Assembly (NCBI GenBank): GCA_015061625.1
Contig: SUWG01000024.1
Span: forward strand, 1-41,177
Direction of reading: 5' to 3'
Length of the DNA: 41,177 nt
DNA from: Lentisphaerota bacterium
GTDB taxonomy: Bacteria; Verrucomicrobiota; Lentisphaeria; Victivallales; Victivallaceae
The notes under the pieces were generated by a model. That model was not told the origin of the DNA. It saw only the letters and a program-made list of their open reading frames with translations, and searched no databases. The translations under genes were made by a program, and so were the position numbers. Positions within the stretch are counted from its first letter, which is position 1; each line of letters begins with the position of its first letter. This document shows positions 26,505 to 35,029 of this stretch, in pieces.

Positions 26505-28946
26505 TTACTTCTCTTCAGGATCTTTTGCAGATTCCTGTTCTTTGTCATTTTCCATCGCTTCAAATTCAGCTTTGTCAGCGAGTGAAACATGACCGTCAAC
26601 CGTTCCGTTATCCAGATGGTTGATTTTTCTGGTTTCAAGGTCACGGAAAAGCTGGATCAGGTCTCTGATACCGCCGTAACCGAACCAGAAAGTGGTGATC
26701 ACTGCCAGAATTCCCGGCACGATCAACTGGACGATGAAGAAGTAGTGGCTCCACCATTCGATCGGCCAGCGGGAAATGGAGTTCCAGATCAGCACGACCA
26801 GGAACACCAGCAGGAACTGGTAGACGAAACTGTAGATGAAAAATCCCCAGGCAATGGCTTTGTCGCCTTTGGTGTATTCCGGAGTGATACCGATGATCTT
26901 GCGGAATGCATTTTTGAAAGTGAGTTTTTCGGTATCTTTATTTTCGCCATCAAGATTGTATATGCCGCGGTGCAGCATACGATCCAGATTGAATGGCTCT
27001 TTACAGGTCGCGTAAGAGACGATCAGATAGAGGGCCAATGTGATCAACATCGTAAAGAAGTAGAATTCATAACTGTTGACCGGGCAGTCGATGGGATCCA
27101 TTTCCCAGGTGATATAAGGCAATGGAGCGGAGAGGGTTTCCAGAACTTTGCCGATCGGTTCGACCCAGCCTTTGGCTTCCAGATAGGGGTAGATGTGGTC
27201 TGCCCAGTTGCGGTCAAGCACGATAGCGACCAGTGAGAGGAACATACCGGTAAGCAAACTGGTCCATGCCGCTGCCGTCGTTCCGATACGGCTGTAAAGA
27301 CCGAAGACCATCACCGGGCCGCAACCACCCATCCACAACGCACAGATGATCGTTGAGAAAAGAGCGACATAACTCATTTGCGCCATATAGATCGAGGCGA
27401 AGAAAAAGATCACGCCGACAGCGATCGAAGTTATGCGCAGAGCCATGACGTGTTGAGCCATGGTGAGCGGTTTTTTGCACAGCGGCACGATCACGTCCTG
27501 CGTAAAGGTAAGTGACGCACTGTAGATACGGGTATCGTCGGTGGAGATCATCGCCATTACCAGCATCAGGAAGAAGAGACCCATCATGCCGACCGGCAGC
27601 ATTTCGCGCATGGCGATGGCAAAACTGAGCTGACGGAAATAGGTGCGGTATTGTTTGAATGTATCGTTGGCTTCGGCCTCTCTTTCGGAATCGGACGCAT
27701 ATTCTCTGCCGGTTTCGCCCTTGAGCAACTCCTGGTGGATGGGGGCAAGGAAGTCGGTGTCGAGGTTGCTTTTGATGCTTTGACCGCTGACTGTGATGAT
27801 TCTGACTTCTCCGGTGTCGGGATCTTTTTGCTCATAAGAGCGCGGATCTCCGGTATTACGGATCTGCGGCTGCTGTGCAGCAATAACAGCATCGAGTCGG
27901 GCTTTCATGTCATCGGAAAGACCGAGCATGGGTTCTTCATTGATCTGGCGGGCGAGATTCTGCCGGGTGACGAGGGCATCTTCGGCGAAGTTTTTGTGGT
28001 TGAGCAAGGTGATGAGCATCGCGGCGAAAAGCACATACATCATCACGTTGAGAGCATTTCTCCATGAGCCGAGCAAACCGCCCATTTTGGATTCATGCGG
28101 AGTTTTGGCGGCCGTGGAGTAACCGGCACCGATCCATGAAGCACGGTGCATTACCGAGGAGAAAAGCGGCAGGATCAGCAAACTGAACATATTGAATGTA
28201 CGCAATTTACTGATGTCGAAAGGATCGAGGAAACTCTCTCCCGGTGCGCGGTCAGCCATGACCGGCACGATTTCTTCGGACCAACTGAAATTCACCAGCA
28301 CGAAGATCACGAAGATAGCCATCAACGGGTAGATGATCATACCCTGCAAACTGTCGGTGATGATCAGTGAGAGTGTACCGCCGAAACAGATGATGGAAAT
28401 GGCGATGAAAAGGCAGACAAACATGATCAGCATAAAGGTCGAAACCTGAATGCCGCAGATATTGATATAGCGGGGCCAATCGAGGAAGAAGATGAAAAAT
28501 CTGGCGGCGATAGCCGGCATGATCGAGTTGGTTATCACTTCGGAAAGGGTACGCAATGTTGCCGCAAAGATACGGAATTTACGGCTGTACCGCATTTCGA
28601 GGAATTGTCCCAGACTCATTGCTTTGGTTTCCCGGAAACGGTAGGTGCAGAAACCGGTAAGGCCCAGAAACACCCCGACGGGGATGAGCATATAACTCCA
28701 GAATGTGAGCGCAAATCCGCTGCTGTAGTTCTGCTCAAGCATGGTTACGATACCGATGATACTCAATGCGTTGGCAATATCACCGACGTTGATCACATAG
28801 CGTCCGCAAACGCGGCCGGCAGACAGGAAGTCGGCCACACTGCGCACATAGCGGCGTGATCGGATACCCATATAATACACGAATGCGACCGGTATGATGA
28901 CGATCAACCAGTCAATCCAACTCATCGAGACGTTTTCAAATCTCAT
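26505..28946 (-). CDS. Sodium:solute symporter family transporter
   Basis: This 813-residue membrane protein begins with SSS-family features: DWLIVIIPVAFVYYMGI, the DFLSAGR motif and GDIANALSIIG. About 13 or more hydrophobic segments follow. It is longer than the usual 450-600 residues for two reasons. A hydrophilic insertion of about 130 residues (from NHKNFAEDAL to FKQYRTYF) sits between membrane segments. The C-terminus adds two extra hydrophobic segments and a charged tail (DKEQESAKDPEEK). Substrates in this family include sugars, amino acids, carboxylates and myo-inositol; nothing local identifies this one. GGGGGAAAC precedes the ATG. It is monocistronic with its own promoter and terminator. 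Confidence 0.87.
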   Translation of the reverse strand: MRFENVSMSWIDWLIVIIPVAFVYYMGIRSRRYVRSVADFLSAGRVCGRYVINVGDIANALSIIGIVTMLEQNYSSGFALTFWSYMLIPVGVFLGLTGFCTYRFRETKAMSLGQFLEMRYSRKFRIFAATLRTLSEVITNSIMPAIAARFFIFFLDWPRYINICGIQVSTFMLIMFVCLFIAISIICFGGTLSLIITDSLQGMIIYPLMAIFVIFVLVNFSWSEEIVPVMADRAPGESFLDPFDISKLRTFNMFSLLILPLFSSVMHRASWIGAGYSTAAKTPHESKMGGLLGSWRNALNVMMYVLFAAMLITLLNHKNFAEDALVTRQNLARQINEEPMLGLSDDMKARLDAVIAAQQPQIRNTGDPRSYEQKDPDTGEVRIITVSGQSIKSNLDTDFLAPIHQELLKGETGREYASDSEREAEANDTFKQYRTYFRQLSFAIAMREMLPVGMMGLFFLMLVMAMISTDDTRIYSASLTFTQDVIVPLCKKPLTMAQHVMALRITSIAVGVIFFFASIYMAQMSYVALFSTIICALWMGGCGPVMVFGLYSRIGTTAAAWTSLLTGMFLSLVAIVLDRNWADHIYPYLEAKGWVEPIGKVLETLSAPLPYITWEMDPIDCPVNSYEFYFFTMLITLALYLIVSYATCKEPFNLDRMLHRGIYNLDGENKDTEKLTFKNAFRKIIGITPEYTKGDKAIAWGFFIYSFVYQFLLVFLVVLIWNSISRWPIEWWSHYFFIVQLIVPGILAVITTFWFGYGGIRDLIQLFRDLETRKINHLDNGTVDGHVSLADKAEFEAMENDKEQESAKDPEEK

Positions 28947-29054
28947 GTTTCCCCCTTGATACTCCTTTTTTTGATTGTTTGAATTTATAGTTTATGTTTC
29001 AAATTTTGATAACTTGATACAATCATACCATGCATTACTTTTGGGTAATATATA

Positions 29055-29083
29055 AATATACCACCAAGGTACAGACTTGTCAA
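29055..29083 (-). promoter_or_regulatory. Promoter of the sodium:solute symporter gene
   Basis: Minus strand: TTGACA (29083-29078), 17-bp spacer, TATATT (29060-29055). Both boxes are near consensus. The leader to the ATG at 28946 is about 100 nt, the longest in the window. Confidence 0.85.
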
Positions 29084-29168
29084 TAAGACCTAACGATTTA
29101 TTGGCAATCTTTGTGGCTTTCTCCGGAAAATAAACAAACTTTGAATGATGAATTTGTTTTACTTCAGT

Positions 29169-29190
29169 AAAAAAGCCGGGAAATCACCCG
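29169..29190 (-). terminator. Weak terminator candidate after ppk1
   Basis: On the minus strand a short CGGG/CCCG stem (29190-29187 with 29080s-type partner 29080 replaced by 29177-29180 in plus coordinates) is followed by GCTTTTTT. The stem is only 4-5 bp, so this is tentative. Confidence 0.35.
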
Positions 29191-29256
29191 ATGATATACA
29201 ATCATAACGTTGTTTTTTTATGCGATATTTTATTTTTTCGCATAAAAAGTGAAAAA

Positions 29257-31359
29257 TCATTTGTTTTCAGGCGAAAAATCATTGATTTTTTGAAATTGAC
29301 AAACCATATCGTAGATTTTCCGTTGACTGCGGCTTGTCTTGGTGTCTGCTGTTTCGTCTTTGACGTAATTTCCGGAATTGTTCAGCAGCCATCCCTGTTG
29401 CCGGTCATTGATTTGAAATTCCAGAATTTGCATAATATTTCCGGCGATCTGCCGGTCGGTGACAGGGAACATGACTTCGATCCTCCGGTCGAGGTTGCGG
29501 GGCATCCAGTCGGCACTGGCGCAATAGAGGCGTTTTTCTGCGCCGAAGCAGAATATTCTTGCGTGTTCCAGATAGCGGTCAATGATACTGATTATCCGCA
29601 AATTTTTGCAATTTTCCGGTGGCCGCAGACAGCAAATCCCCCGGACAATGAGATCGATTTTTACTCCGGCTGCGGCAGCGGAGTGGATTTGGCGGATAAG
29701 TTCCGGGTCGGAAAAACTATTCATTTTGGCGATGATCCTGCCTTTGGGGCCGAGGGCGGTTTCTTTTTCGATCAGAGCGGATAATTTCCGGCGCAGATCG
29801 AATGGGGAAACATATATAGCCTCCCACTTTTCCGGCGGTTCGGTTTTGCCGGAAAGCAAATTGAAAAGTTTGGCCGCATCGTCAGCGAGTTTTTGATCGT
29901 TGCTCAACAAACTCAAATCGCTGTATTGTCTGGCGGTTCGGTCATTGTAATTGCCGGTGCCGAAGTGGACATAGCGGCGCAACCGGCCGTTTTCCCGGCG
30001 GATGATGAGCAGAGTTTTGCAGTGGATCTTCAATTCAGCCTCGCTGTAAACCACATGAGCTCCGGAAAGGTCGAGCAATTCTGCCCAGGCGATGTTGTTG
30101 CTTTCGTCGAACCGGGCTTTCAATTCAACTACGGTGGTGACCTGTTTGCCGTTTTCTGCGGCTTTCTGCAGTGCTTTGACCACCGGTGAATTGCCGCTGA
30201 CCCGGTACAAGGTCTGTTTGATTGCCAGCACATCCGGATCATTGGCGGCTTCTTCGAGCATTCTCAACAGCGGGTCGAAACTGTGATATGGGTGGATCAG
30301 CAGAATATTTTTTGCTTTATCGATGGCTTCAAAGACATTGTCGGAGTGATTGAAAATTTCCGGAGTAACCGGCGGCCACGGCAGTTCTTCAGTGCCGGGC
30401 AAAGTATCCGGCGGCAGCAGAGCGGTGAATTGTTTGAGATTCAGCGCACCGGGCAGAGAGTAGCACAGGTCATCGGTCAACTCCAGCGATTTGGCGAGGA
30501 ATTTTTGCAGTGAATTATTGCTGATGCGGGAGGAAAATTCCACTCTGACCGGGGCGCGTGAAGTGCGCCGGCTCAATTTGTCGAGCATGGCATGGAGCAG
30601 ATCTTCTGATTCATCCGGGTCGATGTGGTAATCCATATCTCTGGTCACCCGGAAGATCTGTTTGGCTTTGATGGAGCAACCGGGAAAGAGCATGGAGATA
30701 TTTTCGCTGATCAAATCTTCCAGTAAAATGAAATTTTTTTCTTTTCCGCCGCCCGGAACAGGGATGAAGCGATCAAGAAATTCCGGCACTTCCACGGAAG
30801 CGGTCATTTTTCTGCCGCTTTTGCGCAAATTGAAACTTATTGCCAGTTGGAGAGTTCCGGGATTTATCAGGGGGAATGGTTTATTCCGGTCGATAGCCAG
30901 CGGGGTGAGGGCGGGCAGGATATTTCCGGTGAAAAATTTACGCAGTTTCTGCTGTTTTTTTTCGGATAGATCGGCGAATGCGGAGATTTTCAACTGTTTT
31001 TGTTCAAATTCAGCGAGGATCTCCCGCAGAAGTTGATATTGTTTTTTCAACAACCCGGAAATTTTTTTGCGGATGAGAGTGAGTTGTTCGGCAGGGGTGT
31101 ACCCCGCCGGATCGCGTTTCTGGACTCCGGCCTGCACCAGTTTGCACAAACCGGCGACCCTGACCATGAAAAATTCATCAAGGTTGCTGCTGAATATCGC
31201 AATGAACTTCAACCGGTCGAGCAAAGGTTTGCCGGGGCGGGCGGCTTCTTCGAGGACCCTGGCGTTGAAGTTGAGCCACGACAACTCCCGGTTGATGAAT
31301 TTCTGCGGGTCAGAAAAGGTTGTTGAACCAGTTTTTGGCTTCCGGATTGTAGTATTCAT
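29257..31359 (-). CDS. ppk1: Polyphosphate kinase 1
   Basis: PPK1 reversibly makes polyphosphate from ATP. The 700-residue product matches the family from the N-terminal FINRELSWLNFNARVLEEA to the C-terminal catalytic part. Diagnostic segments are FSSNLDEFFMVRVAGL, TTVVELKARFDESNNI, KIHCKTLLI (the autophosphorylated His is in KIHxK) and HFGTGNYNDRTARQYSDLSLL. The frame opens at a TTG (31374), but the ATG at 31359, preceded by AGAAAA, is the better start. It still overlaps the upstream lipoprotein gene by 50 bp; no later start codon would keep the conserved N-terminus. Confidence 0.95.
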   Translation of the reverse strand: MNTTIRKPKTGSTTFSDPQKFINRELSWLNFNARVLEEAARPGKPLLDRLKFIAIFSSNLDEFFMVRVAGLCKLVQAGVQKRDPAGYTPAEQLTLIRKKISGLLKKQYQLLREILAEFEQKQLKISAFADLSEKKQQKLRKFFTGNILPALTPLAIDRNKPFPLINPGTLQLAISFNLRKSGRKMTASVEVPEFLDRFIPVPGGGKEKNFILLEDLISENISMLFPGCSIKAKQIFRVTRDMDYHIDPDESEDLLHAMLDKLSRRTSRAPVRVEFSSRISNNSLQKFLAKSLELTDDLCYSLPGALNLKQFTALLPPDTLPGTEELPWPPVTPEIFNHSDNVFEAIDKAKNILLIHPYHSFDPLLRMLEEAANDPDVLAIKQTLYRVSGNSPVVKALQKAAENGKQVTTVVELKARFDESNNIAWAELLDLSGAHVVYSEAELKIHCKTLLIIRRENGRLRRYVHFGTGNYNDRTARQYSDLSLLSNDQKLADDAAKLFNLLSGKTEPPEKWEAIYVSPFDLRRKLSALIEKETALGPKGRIIAKMNSFSDPELIRQIHSAAAAGVKIDLIVRGICCLRPPENCKNLRIISIIDRYLEHARIFCFGAEKRLYCASADWMPRNLDRRIEVMFPVTDRQIAGNIMQILEFQINDRQQGWLLNNSGNYVKDETADTKTSRSQRKIYDMVCQFQKINDFSPENK

Positions 31360-31885
31360 AATTTTTTCTGGCAAATCTTACGATACCTCTTGCGGTGTAG
31401 GCATCTACTCCGATTTGCAGTTTGACCCATTCTTCCCTGCCGTCGGTGTATTCTGTCGGGATGAATGTACCGACGTAGCGGTCGTCTACCATCATTACCA
31501 GCGGGGTGTTGCGGTTGGCTCCGTAGAGCATCATCCACTGGGTTTTGCCCTGCCGGTCGATACGGAATTCCAGATCGTAGACATCCGGATTGCCGGGGCG
31601 CGGGATGGCGCGGACCTGGCGGATGCGTTTACTGCTGAAAAGCGGATTGATATTTATGCAGACGGTTTCTCCGCCGGGTATCGGGATTTCTCTTTCCAGC
31701 ATACTGGCCCGCGGGTAACGGACGATCTGGAAGATGCCGATATTGAATCTGGTATCATAATCCTCGCTGTCGGGATCATCAGAAGCGTAACTTTCGGTCA
31801 GGGCCTCCCGGAAAATTTCACATCCGCTGAAAAGGAACATTCCGGCCAGCAGTGCTGCCAAAAAAATGAATCGATTGTTTTTCAT
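31310..31885 (-). CDS. Putative lipoprotein of unknown function
   Basis: A protein of about 191 residues with a signal peptide and lipobox FSGC (Cys22). The mature part is beta-rich, with an acidic start (SYASDDPDSEDYD) and segments such as FNIGIFQIVRYPRA, MMLYGANRNTPLVM and WVKLQIGVDAYTARG. No family was recognised. The ATG at 31885 is chosen because it begins the signal peptide (KNNRFIFLAALLAG) and has GGAG upstream; the frame extends nine codons further. It overlaps ppk1 by 50 bp, so the two are co-transcribed from the promoter at 31945-31973. Confidence 0.75.
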   Translation of the reverse strand: MKNNRFIFLAALLAGMFLFSGCEIFREALTESYASDDPDSEDYDTRFNIGIFQIVRYPRASMLEREIPIPGGETVCININPLFSSKRIRQVRAIPRPGNPDVYDLEFRIDRQGKTQWMMLYGANRNTPLVMMVDDRYVGTFIPTEYTDGREEWVKLQIGVDAYTARGIVRFARKNYEYYNPEAKNWFNNLF

Positions 31886-31944
31886 CAATAAAAATCTCCA
31901 AAAAATGTGCATTGGGTTGACATCTTAACTTTTGTGACCTATAA

Positions 31945-31973
31945 AATATATCACAGCGGCAGTGATTTGTCAA
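31945..31973 (-). promoter_or_regulatory. Promoter of the lipoprotein-ppk1 operon with a palindrome in the spacer
   Basis: Minus strand: TTGACA (31973-31968), 17-bp spacer, TATATT (31950-31945). The spacer is almost entirely a palindrome, ATCAC-N7-GTGAT (31950-31966), which reaches the -10 box. This is a typical repressor position. Confidence 0.8.
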
Positions 31974-32049
31974 TAGTGAAGATCACTTTATCATTGCCGG
32001 CAATGTGCTGCTGCAATAAATATTTTCACAAAATTTGAGCCAACATCTC

Positions 32050-32078
32050 TTGCGAATAATTTGATATTCATGTATATT
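32050..32078 (+). promoter_or_regulatory. Promoter of the aroE operon
   Basis: TTGCGA (32050-32055), 17-bp spacer, TATATT (32073-32078), 41 bp before the aroE ATG. It is divergent from the lipoprotein-ppk1 promoter. Confidence 0.75.
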
Positions 32079-32119
32079 AACCCTGAATGCAGAAAAATTC
32101 CAGTAAAAAGTGGTAAAAA

Positions 32120-32965
32120 ATGGAAAAATATCTTGTAATCGGTGATCCGATCGGTCACAGCCGTTCTCCGGGGATGCAGAATGCGGCATTTGAAAGTTGC
32201 GGACTGGGGCGGCCATACGGCATCCGCCATGTGACCTTGGATGAGTTGCCGGAATTTTTTGAATACGCCCGGAAGAATTTAAATGGCGTAAATCTGACCG
32301 TGCCGCATAAATTGCTGGCGGCGCAGTTGTCGGATCGGTTGACCGGCCGGGCGGAGTGTTGCGGCAGTGTCAATACATTGCTCATCAAAGATGGGATTAT
32401 CACCGGGGATTCTACCGATGGGATCGGTTTGGAAGAGGCATTGAAATATTGTTTTGATGATGAGATTTCCGGGAAAAATATTCTGTTTTGCGGTGCAGGC
32501 GGTGCGGCGAGAGCCACATCGGTGCATCTGGCCGGTTGCGGGGCAAAGGAAGTAAGTTTCATCAACCGCACCTTGAGTAAAGCGGTGGAATTGTCTGATT
32601 TGTGTAAAAAAGTTACTCCGGAAGTAACCAGTGTCTGTGCGGTGCCGGAGGATGAAAATATGTGCCGCACGTTGTTGGAAAGGGCCGATTATCTGATTCA
32701 GGCGACATCGGTCGGGCTGAAACCAGATGATCCGCTGCCTCTGCCGGAGAAATATTTTCATAAAGGCTTGAAATTGAAAATTTTTGATACGATCTATCAT
32801 CCTACGTCGATCCAGCGTTTGGCGGCGGAATTGGGGATTTTATGGGCCAATGGCAAAGAGATGCTCATCCGTCAGGGGGCGGCAAGTTTTGAGTTGTGGA
32901 CAGGGTTGAAGCCGGATTTGGCAGTTATGCGCCGTGGATTTGAGGAAGGAACACCGGGAAAATGA
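32120..32965 (+). CDS. aroE: Shikimate dehydrogenase
   Basis: AroE reduces 3-dehydroshikimate to shikimate with NADPH in aromatic amino acid synthesis. The 281-residue protein has the substrate-binding N-terminal motif IGHSRSP (11-17) and the catalytic Lys64 in NLTVPHK. It also has the partner Asp100 in STDGIG and the nucleotide loop GAGGAARA (125-132) followed by INRT, which fits NADPH. The C-terminal QGAASFELWTG is typical. It heads a four-gene operon and overlaps the next gene by 4 bp. Confidence 0.95.
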   Translation: MEKYLVIGDPIGHSRSPGMQNAAFESCGLGRPYGIRHVTLDELPEFFEYARKNLNGVNLTVPHKLLAAQLSDRLTGRAECCGSVNTLLIKDGIITGDSTDGIGLEEALKYCFDDEISGKNILFCGAGGAARATSVHLAGCGAKEVSFINRTLSKAVELSDLCKKVTPEVTSVCAVPEDENMCRTLLERADYLIQATSVGLKPDDPLPLPEKYFHKGLKLKIFDTIYHPTSIQRLAAELGILWANGKEMLIRQGAASFELWTGLKPDLAVMRRGFEEGTPGK

Positions 32966-33834
32966 ATTTTGAGATGTGGTTTTTCCATTCAGCAAGTGAC
33001 TGGTTCAATTCGTGGGGATTGGTTTATCCGGGGGTGTGGATATTTTTCTTTTTCTGGATATTTGCTTTCAGTGCGTGTATCGGCAGTTTTCTGAATGTCT
33101 GTATCTGGCGGATACCCCGTGGTGAATCGCTTTCCAAAGCGGCGAGCCATTGCACGGTATGCGGGGCGAAGATCCGCTGGTACGACAATATTCCGGTGGC
33201 AAGTTACCTGATTTTGCGTGGCAGGTGCCGCAGTTGCCGCACGCCGTATTCATCGAGTTATTTTTTTGTGGAGTTGATTTGTGCGCTTCTGGTGACGGCG
33301 TTGTGGGCGAAAACCGGGTTATGCCGCCAGTTGCCGGAGATCATTCCGGCGCGGATGCTGTTGATATTTTTCGGTATGGCCTGTGCGGTGACGGATATGC
33401 GTTTCCGGGTGGTTCCGGATAAATTGACTTATACCGGCATGATTTTTGCTTTGGTGACGGCGGCGTTGCTTCCGGCGGCGTGGGGGGTGGATTTATCCTG
33501 GGAAGCGGCGTTGCAATCGCTGGCGCAAGGGTTGTTTCCGGCGGTTTTTCTGGCGATCTTTGCTGAATTGGGCAAATTGATTTCCCGTCAGGAAGTTATC
33601 GGCCGGGGCGATGTGAAGTTTACGGCTCTCTGCGGTATGCTCATCGGCTTGCCGGGGGTGATATTTGCGTTGTTTGCCGGTTCATTGGCAGGTTCGCTCT
33701 GGGGGGTGGCGGTGGAGCGCAAATTGAGTGCCAAACTGCCGTTTGTGCCGTTTATCATGTTTGGAGCGTTGATCTGGATATTTTTTGATCAGCAGCTTCT
33801 GGGCTTTTATTTGAAGTTTTTTACGGGGATGTAA
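32962..33834 (+). CDS. pilD: Prepilin peptidase (A24 family leader peptidase/methylase)
   Basis: This 290-residue inner-membrane protease cleaves and N-methylates type IV pilin-like preproteins. The N-terminal part has GSFLNVCIWRIPRGES and the two CxxC zinc pairs (CTVCGAK, CRSCRTPY) of the methylase domain. The catalytic aspartates are in DMRFRVVPD and GRGDVKF. It has about eight hydrophobic segments and overlaps aroE by ATGA. Its presence implies type IV pili or pseudopilin-based secretion encoded elsewhere. The first ~25 residues before the membrane region are somewhat longer than usual. Confidence 0.92.
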   Translation: MNFEMWFFHSASDWFNSWGLVYPGVWIFFFFWIFAFSACIGSFLNVCIWRIPRGESLSKAASHCTVCGAKIRWYDNIPVASYLILRGRCRSCRTPYSSSYFFVELICALLVTALWAKTGLCRQLPEIIPARMLLIFFGMACAVTDMRFRVVPDKLTYTGMIFALVTAALLPAAWGVDLSWEAALQSLAQGLFPAVFLAIFAELGKLISRQEVIGRGDVKFTALCGMLIGLPGVIFALFAGSLAGSLWGVAVERKLSAKLPFVPFIMFGALIWIFFDQQLLGFYLKFFTGM

Positions 33835-33852
33835 CATAAGGAACCATTGATT

Positions 33853-34326
33853 ATGGCAAATGAAAAGAGTGTCCGACCGTCATGGGATCGTTATTTCATG
33901 GATATTGCCCATGTGGTGGCGAGCCGGAGCAACTGTACCCGCCGTCATGTGGCGGCGGTGGTGGTGCGTGATCGTCAGATCATTTCGACCGGTTATAACG
34001 GCACGCCGCGGGGGATAAGGAATTGTTCCGATGGCGGTTGTCCGAGATGTAATTCGGATGTACCCAGCGGCGAGGGATTGCGGCAGTGTTTGTGCAGTCA
34101 TGCCGAGGAGAATGCCATTGTGCAGGCGGCATATAACGGCATCCGGCTCAAAGGGGCCACGCTTTATACGACTTACAGCCCGTGTCTGCTCTGTGCCAAA
34201 ATGATCATCAATGCGGGAATTGTGGAAGTGGTCTATCATGAACACTATACGATCGACGATGTGTCAATGGCACTGCTGCATGAAGCCGGGGTGGCGGTGC
34301 GCAGTGTGGATGAGGATTTGGCATGA
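33853..34326 (+). CDS. dCMP deaminase family protein (ComEB-like)
   Basis: This 157-residue cytidine/deoxycytidylate deaminase-like enzyme turns dCMP into dUMP for thymidylate synthesis. The zinc site is complete: HAEEN (His83, Glu85) and SPCLLC (Cys111, Cys114). An additional Cys-rich loop (NCSDGGCPRC, QCLCSH) resembles the second zinc site of dCMP deaminases. The ATG at 33853 follows AAGGAA at 9-10 bp; the TTG at 33847 is not needed. It overlaps rfaE2 by 4 bp. Confidence 0.9.
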   Translation: MANEKSVRPSWDRYFMDIAHVVASRSNCTRRHVAAVVVRDRQIISTGYNGTPRGIRNCSDGGCPRCNSDVPSGEGLRQCLCSHAEENAIVQAAYNGIRLKGATLYTTYSPCLLCAKMIINAGIVEVVYHEHYTIDDVSMALLHEAGVAVRSVDEDLA

Positions 34327-34820
34327 TGAAAGACCCGGAAAAAAATCTTTTGAGTTTGAGTGATGCCGTGGCATGGCGCAGAGAACTGCGTGAAAAGGGC
34401 AGCAAACTGGTGGTGACCAATGGCTGTTTTGATCTGGTTCACCGCGGACACGCCTCATATCTGATCGAAGCGGCGAAACTGGGGGATGAATTGCTGGTTC
34501 TGATCAATTCTGATGCTTCGGTAAAGTCGATCAAAGGTGAAAGCCGCCCGGTGGTTTCCGAGCGTGACCGGGCGTATTTGCTTGCGGCATTGGAATCGGT
34601 AAGCAAAGTGGTGATTTTTGACGACTCCCGCTGTGACAAAGAATTGGCGGCATTGGAACCGGATATTTACGCCAAGGCGGGGGATTATACATTGGAAACA
34701 CTGGAATCTCACGAGCGCGAAGCGTTGCAGGGATCCGGCAGTAAGATCGTTTTTATGCCCTTTGTTTCCGGCTTTTCGACGACGAACATCGTGGAAAAGA
34801 TCGCCGCCACCTTGAAATAA
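34323..34820 (+). CDS. rfaE2: D-glycero-beta-D-manno-heptose 1-phosphate adenylyltransferase
   Basis: This 165-residue nucleotidyltransferase activates heptose-1-phosphate to ADP-heptose for LPS inner-core synthesis. It corresponds to the C-terminal half of HldE. The motifs are VTNGCFDLVHRGH (31-43, with the HxGH site), LINSDASVKSIKG and VSGFSTTNIVEKI. The kinase half (RfaE1) is not in the window. It ends the aroE operon, followed 20 bp later by a strong terminator. Confidence 0.93.
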   Translation: MMKDPEKNLLSLSDAVAWRRELREKGSKLVVTNGCFDLVHRGHASYLIEAAKLGDELLVLINSDASVKSIKGESRPVVSERDRAYLLAALESVSKVVIFDDSRCDKELAALEPDIYAKAGDYTLETLESHEREALQGSGSKIVFMPFVSGFSTTNIVEKIAATLK

Positions 34821-34840
34821 GTTACTGTATAAAAACCAAC

Positions 34841-34878
34841 CGGACACGGCAAATTTTCATCTGCCGTGTCCGCTTTTT
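34841..34878 (+). terminator. Intrinsic terminator of the aroE-rfaE2 operon
   Basis: A perfect 11-bp stem (CGGACACGGCA, 34841-34851, with 34862-34872), a 10-nt loop and CTTTTTAT. Confidence 0.95.
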
Positions 34879-34880
34879 AT

Positions 34881-34930
34881 CCGTCTTATCCATCTTGTCC
34901 GTATCGTCCGTATCGTCCGTATCGTCCGCC
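34881..34930. repeat. 9-bp tandem repeat (CCGTATCGT)
   Basis: Five or more 9-bp units lie in tandem: two degenerate copies (CCGTCTTAT, CCATCTTGT), three perfect CCGTATCGT copies and a partial one. The array starts directly after the terminator U-tract and lies 100 bp beyond the 3' end of the convergent TIR-SUMF1 gene. It has no coding frame of note. Confidence 0.85.
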
Positions 34931-35029
34931 GTATCACATGGTGAAAAATTTCAACTGCATATTTTGGGGTAATGTCCTGAATTTTGTGAAACTGGTATAT
35001 TTTTCAACTCAAGGAGATGTGACAGCCAA

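Larger units (their letters stand above)
28947..29256. other. 310-bp intergenic region between symporter and ppk1 genes
   Basis: No gene is apparent in this stretch. It holds the symporter promoter (29055-29083) with a ~100-nt leader and a weak terminator candidate for ppk1 (29169-29190). There is also an A/T-flanked hairpin at about 29218-29245 (ATGCGA...TCGCAT) that lacks a U-tract on either strand. The symporter leader contains a loose inverted repeat (TTTGAA...TTCAAA, itself flanked by GATTGT and ACAATC) of uncertain meaning. Confidence 0.6.

Noticed and set aside
29218-29245. Hairpin ATGCGA...TCGCAT as the ppk1 terminator
   Set aside because: It lacks a U-tract after the stem on either strand; the weak candidate at 29169-29190 is more plausible.
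34881-34930. CRISPR array
   Set aside because: The units are 9 bp and contiguous with no spacers.
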